Position numbers and translations under genes: made by a program
The notes under the pieces: model-generated
The model's input: only the letters and a program-made list of their open reading frames with translations
The model's database searches: none
What the model was told of the DNA's origin: nothing
Source of the DNA: an uncultured Clostridia bacterium
Lineage (GTDB): Bacteria > Bacillota > Clostridia > TANB77 > CAG-508
Assembly: GCA_934130435.1 (NCBI GenBank)
Contig: CAKOYB010000013.1
Coordinates: 1-34,247 of the forward strand
Direction of reading: 5' to 3'
Length of the DNA stretch: 34,247 nt
In this document: positions 1 through 8,134 of the stretch, piece by piece
Position numbering within the stretch: position 1 is the stretch's first letter
How the letters are laid out: each line of letters starts with the position of its first letter

Positions 1-91
1 CTAGTTTGAGGAGTTCATCCCCAATTTCTCCCCAAATTGACATAAGAAGCCAATTTTTAGTGATTATAGCAACCTTTAATCAAAACAAAAA

Positions 92-120
92 ATCACTAAA
101 ACCATTATGGTTCTAGTGAT
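92..120 (-). terminator. Terminator behind the tRNA-fMet fragment
   Basis: Imperfect hairpin (ATCACTA at 92-98 with TAGTGAT at 114-120, and AACC/GGTT inside) followed on the minus strand by a T-run. It lies directly 3' of the tRNA fragment, as a tRNA terminator would. The intact tRNA at 5843-5918 has an equivalent but different hairpin in the same position. Confidence 0.7.
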
Positions 121-127
121 TTAGAAT

Positions 128-172
128 TGGTTGCGGGGGTAAGACTCGAACTTACGACCTTCGGGTTATGAG
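128..172 (-). pseudogene. 3'-half fragment of tRNA-fMet (putative island attachment site)
   Basis: On the minus strand this reads from the anticodon loop (CTCATAA, anticodon CAT) through the variable loop and T-arm to an encoded CCA. It matches the intact tRNA-fMet at 5843-5887 in 42 of 45 positions. Two of the differences form a compensated T-stem pair (GTAAG/CTTAC here, GCAAG/CTTGC there), so the fragment derives from a functional but distinct tRNA allele. Similarity stops within or just after the anticodon loop, where the sequence turns to unrelated AT-rich DNA. That is the usual crossover region for tRNA-targeting integrases. I read it as the displaced 3' end left by integration of the 5.7-kb island to its right. 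Confidence 0.85.
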
Positions 173-230
173 TAATTATGAACTTATTTATGTTCAATTT
201 CCTTTTAATTCTTTATCTTTATTATTTCTT

Positions 231-782
231 CTAAATTGATGTCCATACTTTTGTATAATAGTTTTCCTCTATTTTTTCCTTTTCACAATTAGATGGATCT
301 GTATACATTTCTATACTATATCCATAAGCTATTTCAAAGTCATTTTAATTATATAAATATTCTTTAAATATTTTTTTATTTAATTCAGTCATATTCTTAA
401 ATGATTGTCCATAACAATGGAATTAGCTCCATACATTGTACAAATTATTTTATTGTTACTACATCCTTACGAACATAAATTGGTGTAGATCCATTAAATC
501 TTGTAAATGCTTTAGTAAAACTATCTGGTGAATCATTAGAATATTTCAAATCTATATCTATTACTTTTTCATCAGTATTTATTAAGTCAGCTGCAAACGT
601 TAACCTTCTATTTTTTATATATTCTGATATTGTATAACCACAAATAATAAAAAAACTTTTGTAAGTATAATGGCAATATATACACCTTTTTGGGGAATGT
701 TGCTTATTTTAATATCTTCTAAAATGTTACTTTCTATATATATAATAGTTTTTTGTATAACATCAGCCTCATTAATAATTAT
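231..782 (-). pseudogene. Decayed AraC-family regulator with GyrI-like C-terminal domain
   Basis: Minus-strand fragments in several frames resemble an AraC/XylS regulator. An N-terminal piece (VIQKTIIYIESNILEDIK) matches the start of the first helix-turn-helix. After a frameshift, GYTISEYIKNRRLTFAADL and then SPDSFTKAFTRFNGSTP match the second helix-turn-helix. A further frameshifted piece (FEIAYGYSIEMYTDPS) ending in a stop at 231-233 resembles the end of a GyrI-like effector-binding domain. Several frameshifts and in-frame stops interrupt the reading, and the 5' end runs directly into a GNAT fragment. The gene is non-functional. Its original ligand cannot be told. Confidence 0.75.
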
Positions 783-784
783 CC

Positions 785-890
785 TTTTCTCCTTCTTTAG
801 CTCCTCGTTCTATTAATTATTTAATTCGTTTACGCTCCTTAACCCTATACCCTTACTATAGTATTTGGGTTTAATACATATCTTCTTCAA
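785..890 (-). pseudogene. Fragment of a GNAT acetyltransferase gene
   Basis: About 100 bases are clearly similar to the middle of the intact GNAT gene at 3668-4081 (roughly 3778-3885 there). They cover the acetyl-CoA-binding segment that reads VKPKYQGKGIGLR in the intact gene, here broken by stops and substitutions. It is fused to the decayed AraC remnant on its left. This suggests duplication or recombination inside the island before decay. Confidence 0.7.
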
Positions 891-965
891 ATTTTTCGAC
901 TTTTAGTGACACATAGTCCGTTGTTTTTAAGTCACAAAAATGATATTCTTTTTCTGGTGATGTGA

Positions 966-1187
966 ATGAATAATATAAAAGAAAAATTTGGAAAACAACT
1001 AAAGATAGAAAGAAATAAGCTTGGATTAAGCCAAGAAGCTTTTGCATTTCTATGTAATTTGGATAGAACATATATTGCTTCCGTTGAAAATGGAAAAAGA
1101 AACATCTCTCTTTTAAATATTGAAAAAATCTGTAATGCATTAAATTGTTCTTTAAGTGATTTTTTCAAACAAATGGAGGCAAAATAA
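966..1187 (+). CDS. XRE-family helix-turn-helix regulator (probable R-M controller)
   Basis: This 73-residue protein is a single Cro/C1-type helix-turn-helix. Its characteristic segment, LGLSQEAFAFLCNLDRTYIA followed by VENGKRNISLLNIEKICNAL, spans residues about 19-60. The size and the place in front of a restriction-modification pair match the C (controller) proteins of type II systems, which delay endonuclease expression until the methyltransferase has accumulated. The stop codon lies one base before the next ATG, and the next gene's GGAGG site sits inside this gene, so the two are probably translationally coupled. Its own ribosome site is weak (GGTGAT). No clear C-box operator was recognised. 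The XRE fold is certain; the controller role is inferred from context. Confidence 0.85.
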   Translation: MNNIKEKFGKQLKIERNKLGLSQEAFAFLCNLDRTYIASVENGKRNISLLNIEKICNALNCSLSDFFKQMEAK

Positions 1188-1188
1188 T

Positions 1189-2193
1189 ATGATTTTAGAT
1201 TCTTTACTTTTTTCAAATATTGATATTATAGGAAAATCATTGTTAAAGGAAGCAGGATTAAAAGGCACTCCACAAAACATATATGAAATGAAAACATTTT
1301 TGGAATACCTAAATAATTCCATTATTTCAAACGATTTTAAAGGAATAGTAATTGCCAATATATTATTTTCATTTGTATCTAATATTAATGTTAGAGATAG
1401 ACATACTACAGCTCGTACTTTTGAAGATATATTTTCATCATTATTTGGTTGCACATGTACTGATGGTTTTTTCAGAAGTAATCCTTTACCAACACAATCT
1501 ATCTTAAATTATGATGCAATTTGTTATAACGAAAATTGGAAAATATCTACTGATTTATCTGGTAATAAGAGAGAAAAAACTGATTTAATAATTGAAAACT
1601 ATAATATTTCTCTAAAAACATTAAAAGGAGCCGCTTATGACATAGATGGTACAATTATAGATCCATCCTTTAACCCCGAACTAAATATTGGTAGTTTTTC
1701 CTATCGAGCTTTATTAAAAGGAATTATTTCAGATGAAGATTTACAATTTTTAAGCGATAGGAAAAGTGGACTAGGTTCTGGTTCACAATTAAGAAAAAAC
1801 ATATTTAATGTAATTTTGGCAAATAATAAAAAAGATGTTTTTTACGCCAAGTTAAAAGATTTCTTATCTTATGTATATGAAGATGATGTCTATATTGTTT
1901 TAAAATCAAATTATAGAATTGATTTTATACTTATACCAAATCATACTTTTATTAATTCACTTTTAAAGTTATATAATGATCAAGAAAATAATTTTGAAAA
2001 AGTTTTCTACAGATGGGAAAATAATAATTTGCGTTTAAATTGGGTAAACCTTTTAAATTACATTGAAGAATTTAACTTAGAATATTTCAGAATAAATATT
2101 AATTTAAATAATATAAATAGAAATAAAGAATTTAATTTAATGAAAAATACGCTAGAAAGTAATATTCGTAACTACTTAAAAAATAATATATAA
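1189..2193 (+). CDS. Putative type II restriction endonuclease
   Basis: A 334-residue protein with no family I can name by eye. The longer frame begins at 1156, but GGAGG at 1175-1179 supports the ATG at 1189, one base after the upstream XRE gene. It lies between that regulator and a convergent cytosine-C5 methyltransferase, the standard layout of a type II restriction-modification system. A plausible PD-(D/E)XK-like core is visible: a Glu in ARTFEDIFSSLF near residue 77, then KTDLIIENYNISLKTLKG near 129-146, where D and SLK could be the metal-binding and catalytic residues (the usual D/E before x-K would be S). No transmembrane segment is evident. The restriction role is inferred from context plus this weak motif. 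The recognition site is unknown. Confidence 0.7.
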   Translation: MILDSLLFSNIDIIGKSLLKEAGLKGTPQNIYEMKTFLEYLNNSIISNDFKGIVIANILFSFVSNINVRDRHTTARTFEDIFSSLFGCTCTDGFFRSNPLPTQSILNYDAICYNENWKISTDLSGNKREKTDLIIENYNISLKTLKGAAYDIDGTIIDPSFNPELNIGSFSYRALLKGIISDEDLQFLSDRKSGLGSGSQLRKNIFNVILANNKKDVFYAKLKDFLSYVYEDDVYIVLKSNYRIDFILIPNHTFINSLLKLYNDQENNFEKVFYRWENNNLRLNWVNLLNYIEEFNLEYFRININLNNINRNKEFNLMKNTLESNIRNYLKNNI

Positions 2194-2197
2194 AAGG

Positions 2198-2224
2198 AAA
2201 TCTTCACTTATTATGTGAAGATTT
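2198..2224. terminator. Bidirectional terminator between endonuclease and methyltransferase
   Basis: Ten-base-pair hairpin AAATCTTCAC/GTGAAGATTT with T-rich flanks on both strands, placed exactly between the convergent stops of the two genes. The methyltransferase stop codon lies in the loop region. Confidence 0.8.
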
Positions 2225-3341
2225 TTCCTATATTATAAGCCATAAGTACTGGCACTGCATTTCCTATTTGTCTATAACCTGCTGAATTTGAGCCACAAAA
2301 TACAAAATCATCTGGAAATGTTTGTATTCTAGCAACTTCTCTTACAGATAGTCTTCTATGTTGTTCGGGATGTGGTGGTATTAATGGTCCTCCTGTTCCA
2401 CTCCCCCTACCCATTATAGTAGGAGCATATTTATTCCAATCTGTTGCTCTGTTTCCTATGGTATTTTTTATTTTGACTTTGCACTTACTTCCTGTATGAT
2501 TAAAATACTTCTTTGATTCTTCAGAATCATATTGTAATGGCAAATCTCCAATTGCATCTCTCATGTTTCTAATCTTATATATTTTAGGTACTGAAAGATC
2601 AATCTCTTCTTTATTTTTCCAAGATACATATGCATTATTTAGTTTTTGAAAAGGCTTTATTTCTTCAACTTCATTAGTACTTTCGCTATGTGTTATTGGT
2701 ACAAATAGATTCTTATATTTCTTTGATGATTTTATATTCTCTTTAATATATTTGGTTACATTTGAATTTTTTACTATATCATTTCTTATTCCCAAAATTA
2801 TTACTCTTTCTCGATTTTCAGGTACACCAAAATTGTATGCATTCAGTACATTATATGCCACCTTATATCCACAACCATTAGCTTCAAATACCTTTGAATT
2901 CTTTGTTCCAGCATTTGCCAAGTCTTCCAAAATCATTGGTAATACTTTTCCATTTTCCATATTTTCAAGTCCCTTTACATTTTCTAGAAGAAAATATTTA
3001 GGCTGTTTTACAGAAATTGCTTTTAATAACTGCATATATAGAAAATTTCTCTCGTCTTCCATACTCCTATTTAAATTTGCAATTGTAAATCCTTGGCATG
3101 GAAATCCCCCAATTATAATATCACAGTCTGGTAATATTTCATTAATATGTTCTTTATCTGTGTCTAGCAGTTTAACAATATCTTCACACATTGCTTTGTG
3201 GCCAGAATATTTTCCAATATTTTCATTGTATGTATTAACTGCATCTTGGTCAAAATCATTGGCCCATATTATTTCATGTCCTGCTAAGGCAAATCCTAAA
3301 TCCATTCCTCCTGCGCCAGAGAAAAAAGACACAATTTTCAT
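2211..3341 (-). CDS. DNA (cytosine-5)-methyltransferase
   Basis: This 376-residue protein shows the ordered motifs of m5C methyltransferases. Motif I is FFSGAGGMDLGF (SAM binding) at the N-terminus. Motif IV is GGFPCQGF with the catalytic Cys near residue 81, and motif VI is ENVKGL near 120. NRERVIILG near 176 corresponds to motif VIII. The variable target-recognition region follows, then VREVARIQTFPDDF (motif IX) and GNAVPV (motif X) at the C-terminus. It methylates cytosine at C5 in a specific sequence to protect the host from the partner nuclease. The target cannot be read from sequence alone. It is convergent with the endonuclease candidate at 1189-2193. The ATG is preceded by an AGGAG site. 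Confidence 0.95.
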   Translation of the reverse strand: MKIVSFFSGAGGMDLGFALAGHEIIWANDFDQDAVNTYNENIGKYSGHKAMCEDIVKLLDTDKEHINEILPDCDIIIGGFPCQGFTIANLNRSMEDERNFLYMQLLKAISVKQPKYFLLENVKGLENMENGKVLPMILEDLANAGTKNSKVFEANGCGYKVAYNVLNAYNFGVPENRERVIILGIRNDIVKNSNVTKYIKENIKSSKKYKNLFVPITHSESTNEVEEIKPFQKLNNAYVSWKNKEEIDLSVPKIYKIRNMRDAIGDLPLQYDSEESKKYFNHTGSKCKVKIKNTIGNRATDWNKYAPTIMGRGSGTGGPLIPPHPEQHRRLSVREVARIQTFPDDFVFCGSNSAGYRQIGNAVPVLMAYNIGKIFT

Positions 3342-3667
3342 TTGTTATATTTCTCCTTTATACATCTATTATTACATTGTAACCATGCTCACTAATTCCT
3401 CTGAAATTTTCATGAACTTGACTATTTCATTTTCTCAATTTCAACTTTTACATAGAATATCACTTTTTTATTTTTAAGTCAATTTTGAACAAAAAATTTA
3501 TGGGCAAATTTTAAGAAATATCTAATAATTTAATAGGGAAAAAATAATAATGTTTAAACAGCCATCAACATCTATTGTATACTAATTTAGTTACGTTCAT
3601 GAAAAATAACTGTATGAGTTACATTATTCATGCCAGAAAAAGAATGAATAATGGAGCAGTAATTTTG
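3342..3667. other. 326-bp intergenic region inside the island
   Basis: No gene is supported here. The left part must hold the promoter of the methyltransferase. A perfect 10-bp inverted repeat (CATTATTCAT at 3622-3631 and ATGAATAATG at 3644-3653) lies just 3' of the GNAT gene on the minus strand. It lacks a following T-run, so I do not call it a terminator. Confidence 0.6.
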
Positions 3668-4081
3668 TTATTTTTTTACCCATAAATACATTCCAGTAAT
3701 GACATCAGGTTTATATTTAAAACCAGCTTTTTTATAAAATTCTTCATTCCCGGCAGTTGGCGTTAATTCTATTTGCATTTTTTCTCCTTCTTTAACTCCC
3801 ATTTCTATTAATTTTTTTAATTCATTTACAATCCTTAATCCTATACCTTTTCCTTGGTATTTAGGTTTAACACATATATCTGTTAGTACACAGACTATGC
3901 TGTAATCCCCAACTACTCTTCCCATTCCTATAATTTTTCCATTTTCAGTTATCTTTACCATATACATTGTGTTTTTTAATGCTTTTTTCACTTGCTCATT
4001 TGAATATATTTTCCACCCAACAGATTTTATCATTTCTAAAAATTCATCAGCATTTATTGAGTATTCAAGTTTAAAGTTCAT
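3668..4081 (-). CDS. GNAT family N-acetyltransferase
   Basis: A 137-residue single-domain GNAT enzyme that would transfer an acetyl group from acetyl-CoA to an amine. The acetyl-CoA pyrophosphate loop is visible as VKPKYQGKGIGLRIVNELKK (residues about 77-96). It is followed by the C-terminal strand-helix TAGNEEFYKKAGFKY typical of small-molecule or protein GNATs. The ATG has a GGGGA ribosome site. The island also carries a decayed fragment of a close relative at 785-890. The substrate is unknown. The pair of GNATs and the Nudix enzyme look like accessory cargo rather than parts of the restriction system. Confidence 0.9.
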   Translation of the reverse strand: MNFKLEYSINADEFLEMIKSVGWKIYSNEQVKKALKNTMYMVKITENGKIIGMGRVVGDYSIVCVLTDICVKPKYQGKGIGLRIVNELKKLIEMGVKEGEKMQIELTPTAGNEEFYKKAGFKYKPDVITGMYLWVKK

Positions 4082-4247
4082 ATATCTATCCCCTTTATAA
4101 GTTAATAATTAATATCAACAAAATCTTTTTTGTATTTTATCACACTTCTTCATATCTTTCTACTTTCATATTACAGCAAATTTGACTTTACTTCTAAAGG
4201 TTTATATAATAACTATACAAGCATCACTTTGCACGTAAGGAGTATTT

Positions 4248-4742
4248 ATGATTATAGAATATGAAGAAAAATATTTAGATGATGTTAGAGATTTACTTGT
4301 TGAATTAGAAGAATATATTATTTCAATTGATAAAGATAATTTAGATATAATTCATCCTGACTTCAAAGAAAAAATGGCTATTGTAGATTTTGAAGAATTA
4401 GAAAAAAATAATGGTAAATGTTATCTTTATGTTGAGGATGAAAAAGCTCTTGCATTAATTATGGGATTTGTTAGACCTTATGATAAATATGATTACTTAG
4501 ATTACAAATGTCCTAAAACAGGCATAATTACAGAATTAATAGTTTCTAAAAACTTACGTTCTACAGGAATTGGGCAAAAGATGATAGATGAAATGGAAAA
4601 ATATTTTAAGAGTATTGGGTGTGAGTATATTTTAGTCGATGTTTTTGCATATAACGAAAAAGCTATCAACTTTTATTCGAAAAAAGATTATCATTCTAGA
4701 ATGCACACAATGATAAAAAGAATAGGCAAAAAGGCTGAGTAA
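4248..4742 (+). CDS. GNAT family N-acetyltransferase
   Basis: This 164-residue GNAT protein has its acetyl-CoA loop at LRSTGIGQKMIDEME (residues about 104-118), followed by ILVDVFAYNEKAINFYSKKDY in the C-terminal half. The start ATG is preceded by TAAGGAG at good spacing. It is transcribed alone, divergent from the GNAT at 3668-4081, and ends in a strong terminator. The two GNATs share only the general fold. The acyl acceptor cannot be predicted. Confidence 0.9.
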   Translation: MIIEYEEKYLDDVRDLLVELEEYIISIDKDNLDIIHPDFKEKMAIVDFEELEKNNGKCYLYVEDEKALALIMGFVRPYDKYDYLDYKCPKTGIITELIVSKNLRSTGIGQKMIDEMEKYFKSIGCEYILVDVFAYNEKAINFYSKKDYHSRMHTMIKRIGKKAE

Positions 4743-4764
4743 AATTCTCAGCCCTTCTATTTTT
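4733..4764 (+). terminator. Terminator of the second GNAT gene
   Basis: Stem GGCTGAG (4733-4739)/CTCAGCC (4747-4753) followed by a T-rich tract, with the GNAT stop codon in the loop region. Confidence 0.85.
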
Positions 4765-5152
4765 ATAAAACATATTTTGATATAATTGAATTTATCATTC
4801 TTATATCAACATTTGATTTAAAATCAAATTGTAGTATATGCCCATTACTAAATGTAAGAATTAGTTCGCTATCTATATCCATAAAACCTGCTGTTTCAAT
4901 TCCATAATATTGTATTTTTGAATATGGATAAGAAAAATATGCAACTTTTTTGCCTGTAACTCCCTTTACATTTACAACAAAAATTCTATTATTTGTAAAT
5001 ATAACCTGATCTCTAATAGTCTTAAATGCACACATTATTTTTTCATTATCTACCAATAGTTTTTCAACTTCTGGTCTTACTTCTTTTATTTCTATAGATT
5101 TTAGATTTAAGAAATTAGAATCCAAGTTTATTCCTGTAGAAATATTTGGCAT
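4763..5152 (-). CDS. Bacterial PH-domain protein (bPH/DUF1696-like)
   Basis: A 129-residue soluble protein with the pattern of small bacterial pleckstrin-homology proteins of the YvbH/DUF1696 type: IMCAFKTIRDQVIFTNNRIF, then GVTGKKVAYFSYPYSKIQYY, then ETAGFMDIDSELILTF. These form the beta-sheet core and its loop. A C-terminal helix ends in INSIISKYVL. Its biochemical role is not known in this family, and I see no catalytic residues. A GGGGG-type ribosome site precedes the ATG. It is probably island cargo, transcribed on the minus strand after the Nudix gene (79-bp gap). Confidence 0.8.
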   Translation of the reverse strand: MPNISTGINLDSNFLNLKSIEIKEVRPEVEKLLVDNEKIMCAFKTIRDQVIFTNNRIFVVNVKGVTGKKVAYFSYPYSKIQYYGIETAGFMDIDSELILTFSNGHILQFDFKSNVDIRMINSIISKYVL

Positions 5153-5230
5153 ATTAAAATTCCCCCTAATTTTAATTTAATAATCATATTATATCATTTT
5201 TATACAAAATATTTTCCTTTATCAGTAATT

Positions 5231-5689
5231 TTAGACTTTTTTATATCCAAAGTTTTCAATTTTTTCTTCTTTGAAATATATTTCTTTTTCAATTGCCGAC
5301 TTTAAAACTTTTTCTAATATTGATTTTTCTCCAAACCATTCAGTCTTTTGTATAAACTCCTGAAATGTACACCATTTATATTTAATATTTTCTTCGTTTA
5401 ATATTATAGAACTTTTATTTACAAAACTTATATAAACATATTCCCTGCATTTTATTCCTAATGATTCATATTCTAAAATCCAATTTAAATAAATATTATT
5501 ATTGGTTAATAATCCTGTTTCTTCTTTTATTTCTCTTTTAACAGTTTCCTCTCTATTTAAGTCATACTCTTCACATGCTCCAGTTACAACATACCAAAAT
5601 GACTTTTTAAACTGAGGATCATTTTTGTTTCCTTTTAGCAATAATATCTGATTATGCTCATTTACAATAAAAGTTAAAATCTTATCCAT
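5231..5689 (-). CDS. Nudix hydrolase
   Basis: A 152-residue Nudix-fold protein that would hydrolyse a nucleoside diphosphate linked to another moiety. The Nudix helix is visible as EETVKREIKEETGLL, with the REIKEETG core intact. The preceding glycine is one residue further away than in the strict consensus. The N-terminal strand KILTFIVNEHNQILLLKG and the GxWYVVTGACEEY region fit the fold. The start ATG follows GGGAG. The substrate is unknown. It is the last gene of the island before the intact tRNA-fMet. Confidence 0.88.
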   Translation of the reverse strand: MDKILTFIVNEHNQILLLKGNKNDPQFKKSFWYVVTGACEEYDLNREETVKREIKEETGLLTNNNIYLNWILEYESLGIKCREYVYISFVNKSSIILNEENIKYKWCTFQEFIQKTEWFGEKSILEKVLKSAIEKEIYFKEEKIENFGYKKV

Positions 5690-5809
5690 TTCATGCTCCC
5701 ATTCTAGATATATAAAAATAGCAGTAGCTTTACAGACGTATATATCGCAGCTTCACTTAACCTTGTTGTACATGCAAAAATCTTCGATTTTTCCTATACA
5801 ATAAAAAAA

Positions 5810-5834
5810 CACTAAAACTTTTTTAGTTTTAGTG
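5810..5834 (-). terminator. Terminator of tRNA-fMet
   Basis: Ten-base-pair stem CACTAAAACT/AGTTTTAGTG followed on the minus strand by a long T-run, 9 bases downstream of the tRNA CCA end. Confidence 0.85.
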
Positions 5835-5842
5835 GTATCCTT

Positions 5843-5918
<76 letters not shown>

Positions 5919-6100
5919 ATGTCTTATATAGTATAACTCGGTAATTACTTTTTGTCAATACCCATAATAAATTATTTTTATTATGTCTTCTCTTTTTTAA
6001 TATATTCATTATATGTTTATTTTATTACTTTAAATTATATATATTAAAATGCCTTTTATCTCATGTATATTTTATTCTGTAAATATGTATTGTTGTAAAA

Positions 6101-6134
6101 GTAAAAAGCATGTCCTTTTAAACATGCTTTTTAC
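6101..6134 (-). terminator. Terminator of the anchored hypothetical gene
   Basis: Twelve-base-pair stem GTAAAAAGCATG/CATGCTTTTTAC just 3' of the gene ending at 6137 on the minus strand, with A/T-rich flanks. Confidence 0.75.
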
Positions 6135-6136
6135 TT

Positions 6137-6817
6137 TTATAATTTTTCTATTAAACTATTATACTGATCTAATAATTCATTGCTATAAAAAGTAATAGTT
6201 TTTCCATCAGTTTCCCACTTTCCTTTATTATCTTTTAGAAATTTTATTATATCATTACTGCTTTCTAATGCATCTATTGCATCATTTAAGCTTTTCTCTA
6301 TTGTTTCCTTTGCAGTAGTAAAGTCTTGATTACTTTTTAATTCTTTAATGAATTGTTTTTTTAATATTTCTCCAACATTGTTAAAATATGAATTTATTTT
6401 TTCATCTTCAAAATATTGTAATATATTATTCTTAATATCACTAAGCTTATTTATGCTATCTTGTATATAAGCCGATGTTTCTTTAAAGTTTGGTCCATCT
6501 TCTTTAAAGTTTTCTGCAGAAAGAATTTTTGATAGTTTTTCTTCCTTTGATATTTCATCTAGTTTTTTTAGTTCTCCAATAAACCCCCTAAAGTATTCTT
6601 TAACTCCATTTTCTATTTTTGCATATTCCCATTTTGTTTTTGTTGTATTTAACTTTTCATCTATTTTACTAAAGTCTGGTTCTTCACTTTCCATAACTAA
6701 ACTAATTTCATTTAATTCTTCTGTAAGTATTCCTACTTGATTTATATGAAATGCTATACATCCTACACCAATCAATAAAAGTATTACTATTATTGAGATT
6801 ATTATCTTTTTTTTCAT
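6137..6817 (-). CDS. Membrane-anchored hypothetical protein, helical
   Basis: A 226-residue protein not assigned to a family. Residues 1-23 form one hydrophobic segment (IIISIIVILLLIGVGCIAF), which is a signal anchor or possibly a poor lipoprotein signal. The GVGC sequence does not fit the lipobox well. The rest is charged and helix-rich, rich in Lys and Glu, and would lie outside the membrane. AAAGGAGG precedes the ATG. It stands alone between two terminators, downstream of the cell-wall protein at 6925-7941 and separated from it by a terminator. Function unknown. Confidence 0.75.
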   Translation of the reverse strand: MKKKIIISIIVILLLIGVGCIAFHINQVGILTEELNEISLVMESEEPDFSKIDEKLNTTKTKWEYAKIENGVKEYFRGFIGELKKLDEISKEEKLSKILSAENFKEDGPNFKETSAYIQDSINKLSDIKNNILQYFEDEKINSYFNNVGEILKKQFIKELKSNQDFTTAKETIEKSLNDAIDALESSNDIIKFLKDNKGKWETDGKTITFYSNELLDQYNSLIEKL

Positions 6818-6882
6818 ATTTTTTCCTCCTTTTCAATTCATATTATAGCAAATGCTTTTTTCTTTTTCAATAAAAAAAGAAA

Positions 6883-6915
6883 AATTAAAGTGAACCGTTA
6901 AAGTTGACTTTAATT
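6883..6915 (-). terminator. Terminator of the G5/3D protein gene
   Basis: Stem AATTAAAGT/ACTTTAATT, extended inside by AAC/GTT with one mismatch. On the minus strand it is followed by a T-rich run. Confidence 0.75.
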
Positions 6916-6924
6916 CCTCTTTTT

Positions 6925-7941
6925 TTATTTTACATATATATAACATTCTAAGTTTTTTCTTCCAAAGCTTATGCATTCGTTATATGTGTTCATATAAATA
7001 TCTAACTTATTATTTTTTATAGCTCCGCCTCTATCCTGTACAACAAACCATCCGCCATTTGGCTTATTTTTCAATGATGGAATATATATAACTGTTCCCA
7101 TTGGATACGCTTTTCCTGCAGCTACAGTATACCATGCTGTAGCCTTACTTCCATTTGCTGTTTTTCCATATCCTTTACTATTTGGACTCTTTCCACATGT
7201 TGATGCAGTATAGGCTGATGTATTTAAAGTTTTTACTATTGGAGTAATTCCACTTACCTTTTTAGATAAGCTATTGCTTGTATTTATAGAGCTAATTTCT
7301 TTTGAGGTAGCTGTTCTTTCTTCTCCACTTCTAGAGGTTTGTTTTGTAATTTGAACAATTTTATTTATTGGCTTCTTTACAATATTTTCTTTTATTGTTT
7401 CTCTAGAAATTTCAATATCATTTTGATATTTTACTTTATAAGTAACAACTCTTAAACCATCTTTACCTTCTTGAAGTATTTTATTGCTTCTATCCTCATT
7501 AGAAGATGAATCTGCATTTTTAGTTATAGTTTCGTAAGGAATAGTCTCTTCTACTTCTTCTATTTTCTCCGTTATACTTGCATAATTTCCAAGCACATTT
7601 TCTATATTAACTACTTCTGATTGGTTAGCTTTTTTTATAAGGTTTTCATTTTGTGTACCAATCTTTGAAATAATAATTGTTTTACTTTCAGTTATATCTG
7701 CTTCCTGATTTGGAAAAGCAGCTTCATCTGGAAGTATTGCAATGTGATTTTCTTCTAATATGTCTGCAACTTTTGTCTTTGAAGTTAAAACGTTCATTTG
7801 ATAATTATTTGATAAAATTATTTTTACATTGTTAACTTGCAAACCACATACTTTACTAACTATGCTGCAAGTAGCTATTAGAACTATTGTTATTACTAGT
7901 ATTTTCAGCACTTGTAATGATGCTTTTTCATTATTCTTCAT
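6925..7941 (-). CDS. Cell-wall protein with DUF348, G5 and 3D domains (YabE/Rpf-like)
   Basis: A 338-residue envelope protein. The longer frame opens at 7968, but GAAGGAGGG sits directly before the ATG at 7941, so I start there. An N-terminal membrane anchor (about residues 11-31) is followed by a DUF348-like segment (VKIILSNNYQMNVLTSK). A G5-like region comes next (LRVVTYKVKYQNDIEISRET), about residues 160-210. A C-terminal 3D domain carries VQDRGGAIKNNKLDIYM with the three conserved Asp-type positions. This architecture belongs to proteins related to YabE and Rpf/MltA-type wall hydrolases, which act on peptidoglycan. The 3D domain is a double-psi barrel thought to be lytic. Transcribed alone. 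Confidence 0.88.
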   Translation of the reverse strand: MKNNEKASLQVLKILVITIVLIATCSIVSKVCGLQVNNVKIILSNNYQMNVLTSKTKVADILEENHIAILPDEAAFPNQEADITESKTIIISKIGTQNENLIKKANQSEVVNIENVLGNYASITEKIEEVEETIPYETITKNADSSSNEDRSNKILQEGKDGLRVVTYKVKYQNDIEISRETIKENIVKKPINKIVQITKQTSRSGEERTATSKEISSINTSNSLSKKVSGITPIVKTLNTSAYTASTCGKSPNSKGYGKTANGSKATAWYTVAAGKAYPMGTVIYIPSLKNKPNGGWFVVQDRGGAIKNNKLDIYMNTYNECISFGRKNLECYIYVK

Positions 7942-8134
7942 AAGTAAAAGCCCTCCTTCAAATGACATGTTTATTATATCATTTCTATTTTTTCATGTCA
8001 ATTTAAATCTCTATATTTTATTATATTCGTGCTTGTACCTTTTATTACCATTTTTAAGTAATTTTTAAAAAGTATTGTTTTATTTAGATTAATATGATAA
8101 TATTGTTTTATATATTAATTAGTGGAGGTATTTT

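Noticed and set aside
1..60. Minus-strand frames reading MSIWGEIGDELLKL or CQFGEKLGMNSSN-stop near the left edge, possibly an integrase tail
   Set aside because: Too short, no ribosome site for the first, a stop close upstream of the second, and no integrase motif in view.
3622..3653. Hairpin 3' of the first GNAT gene as a terminator
   Set aside because: Perfect 10-bp stem but no T-run on either strand.
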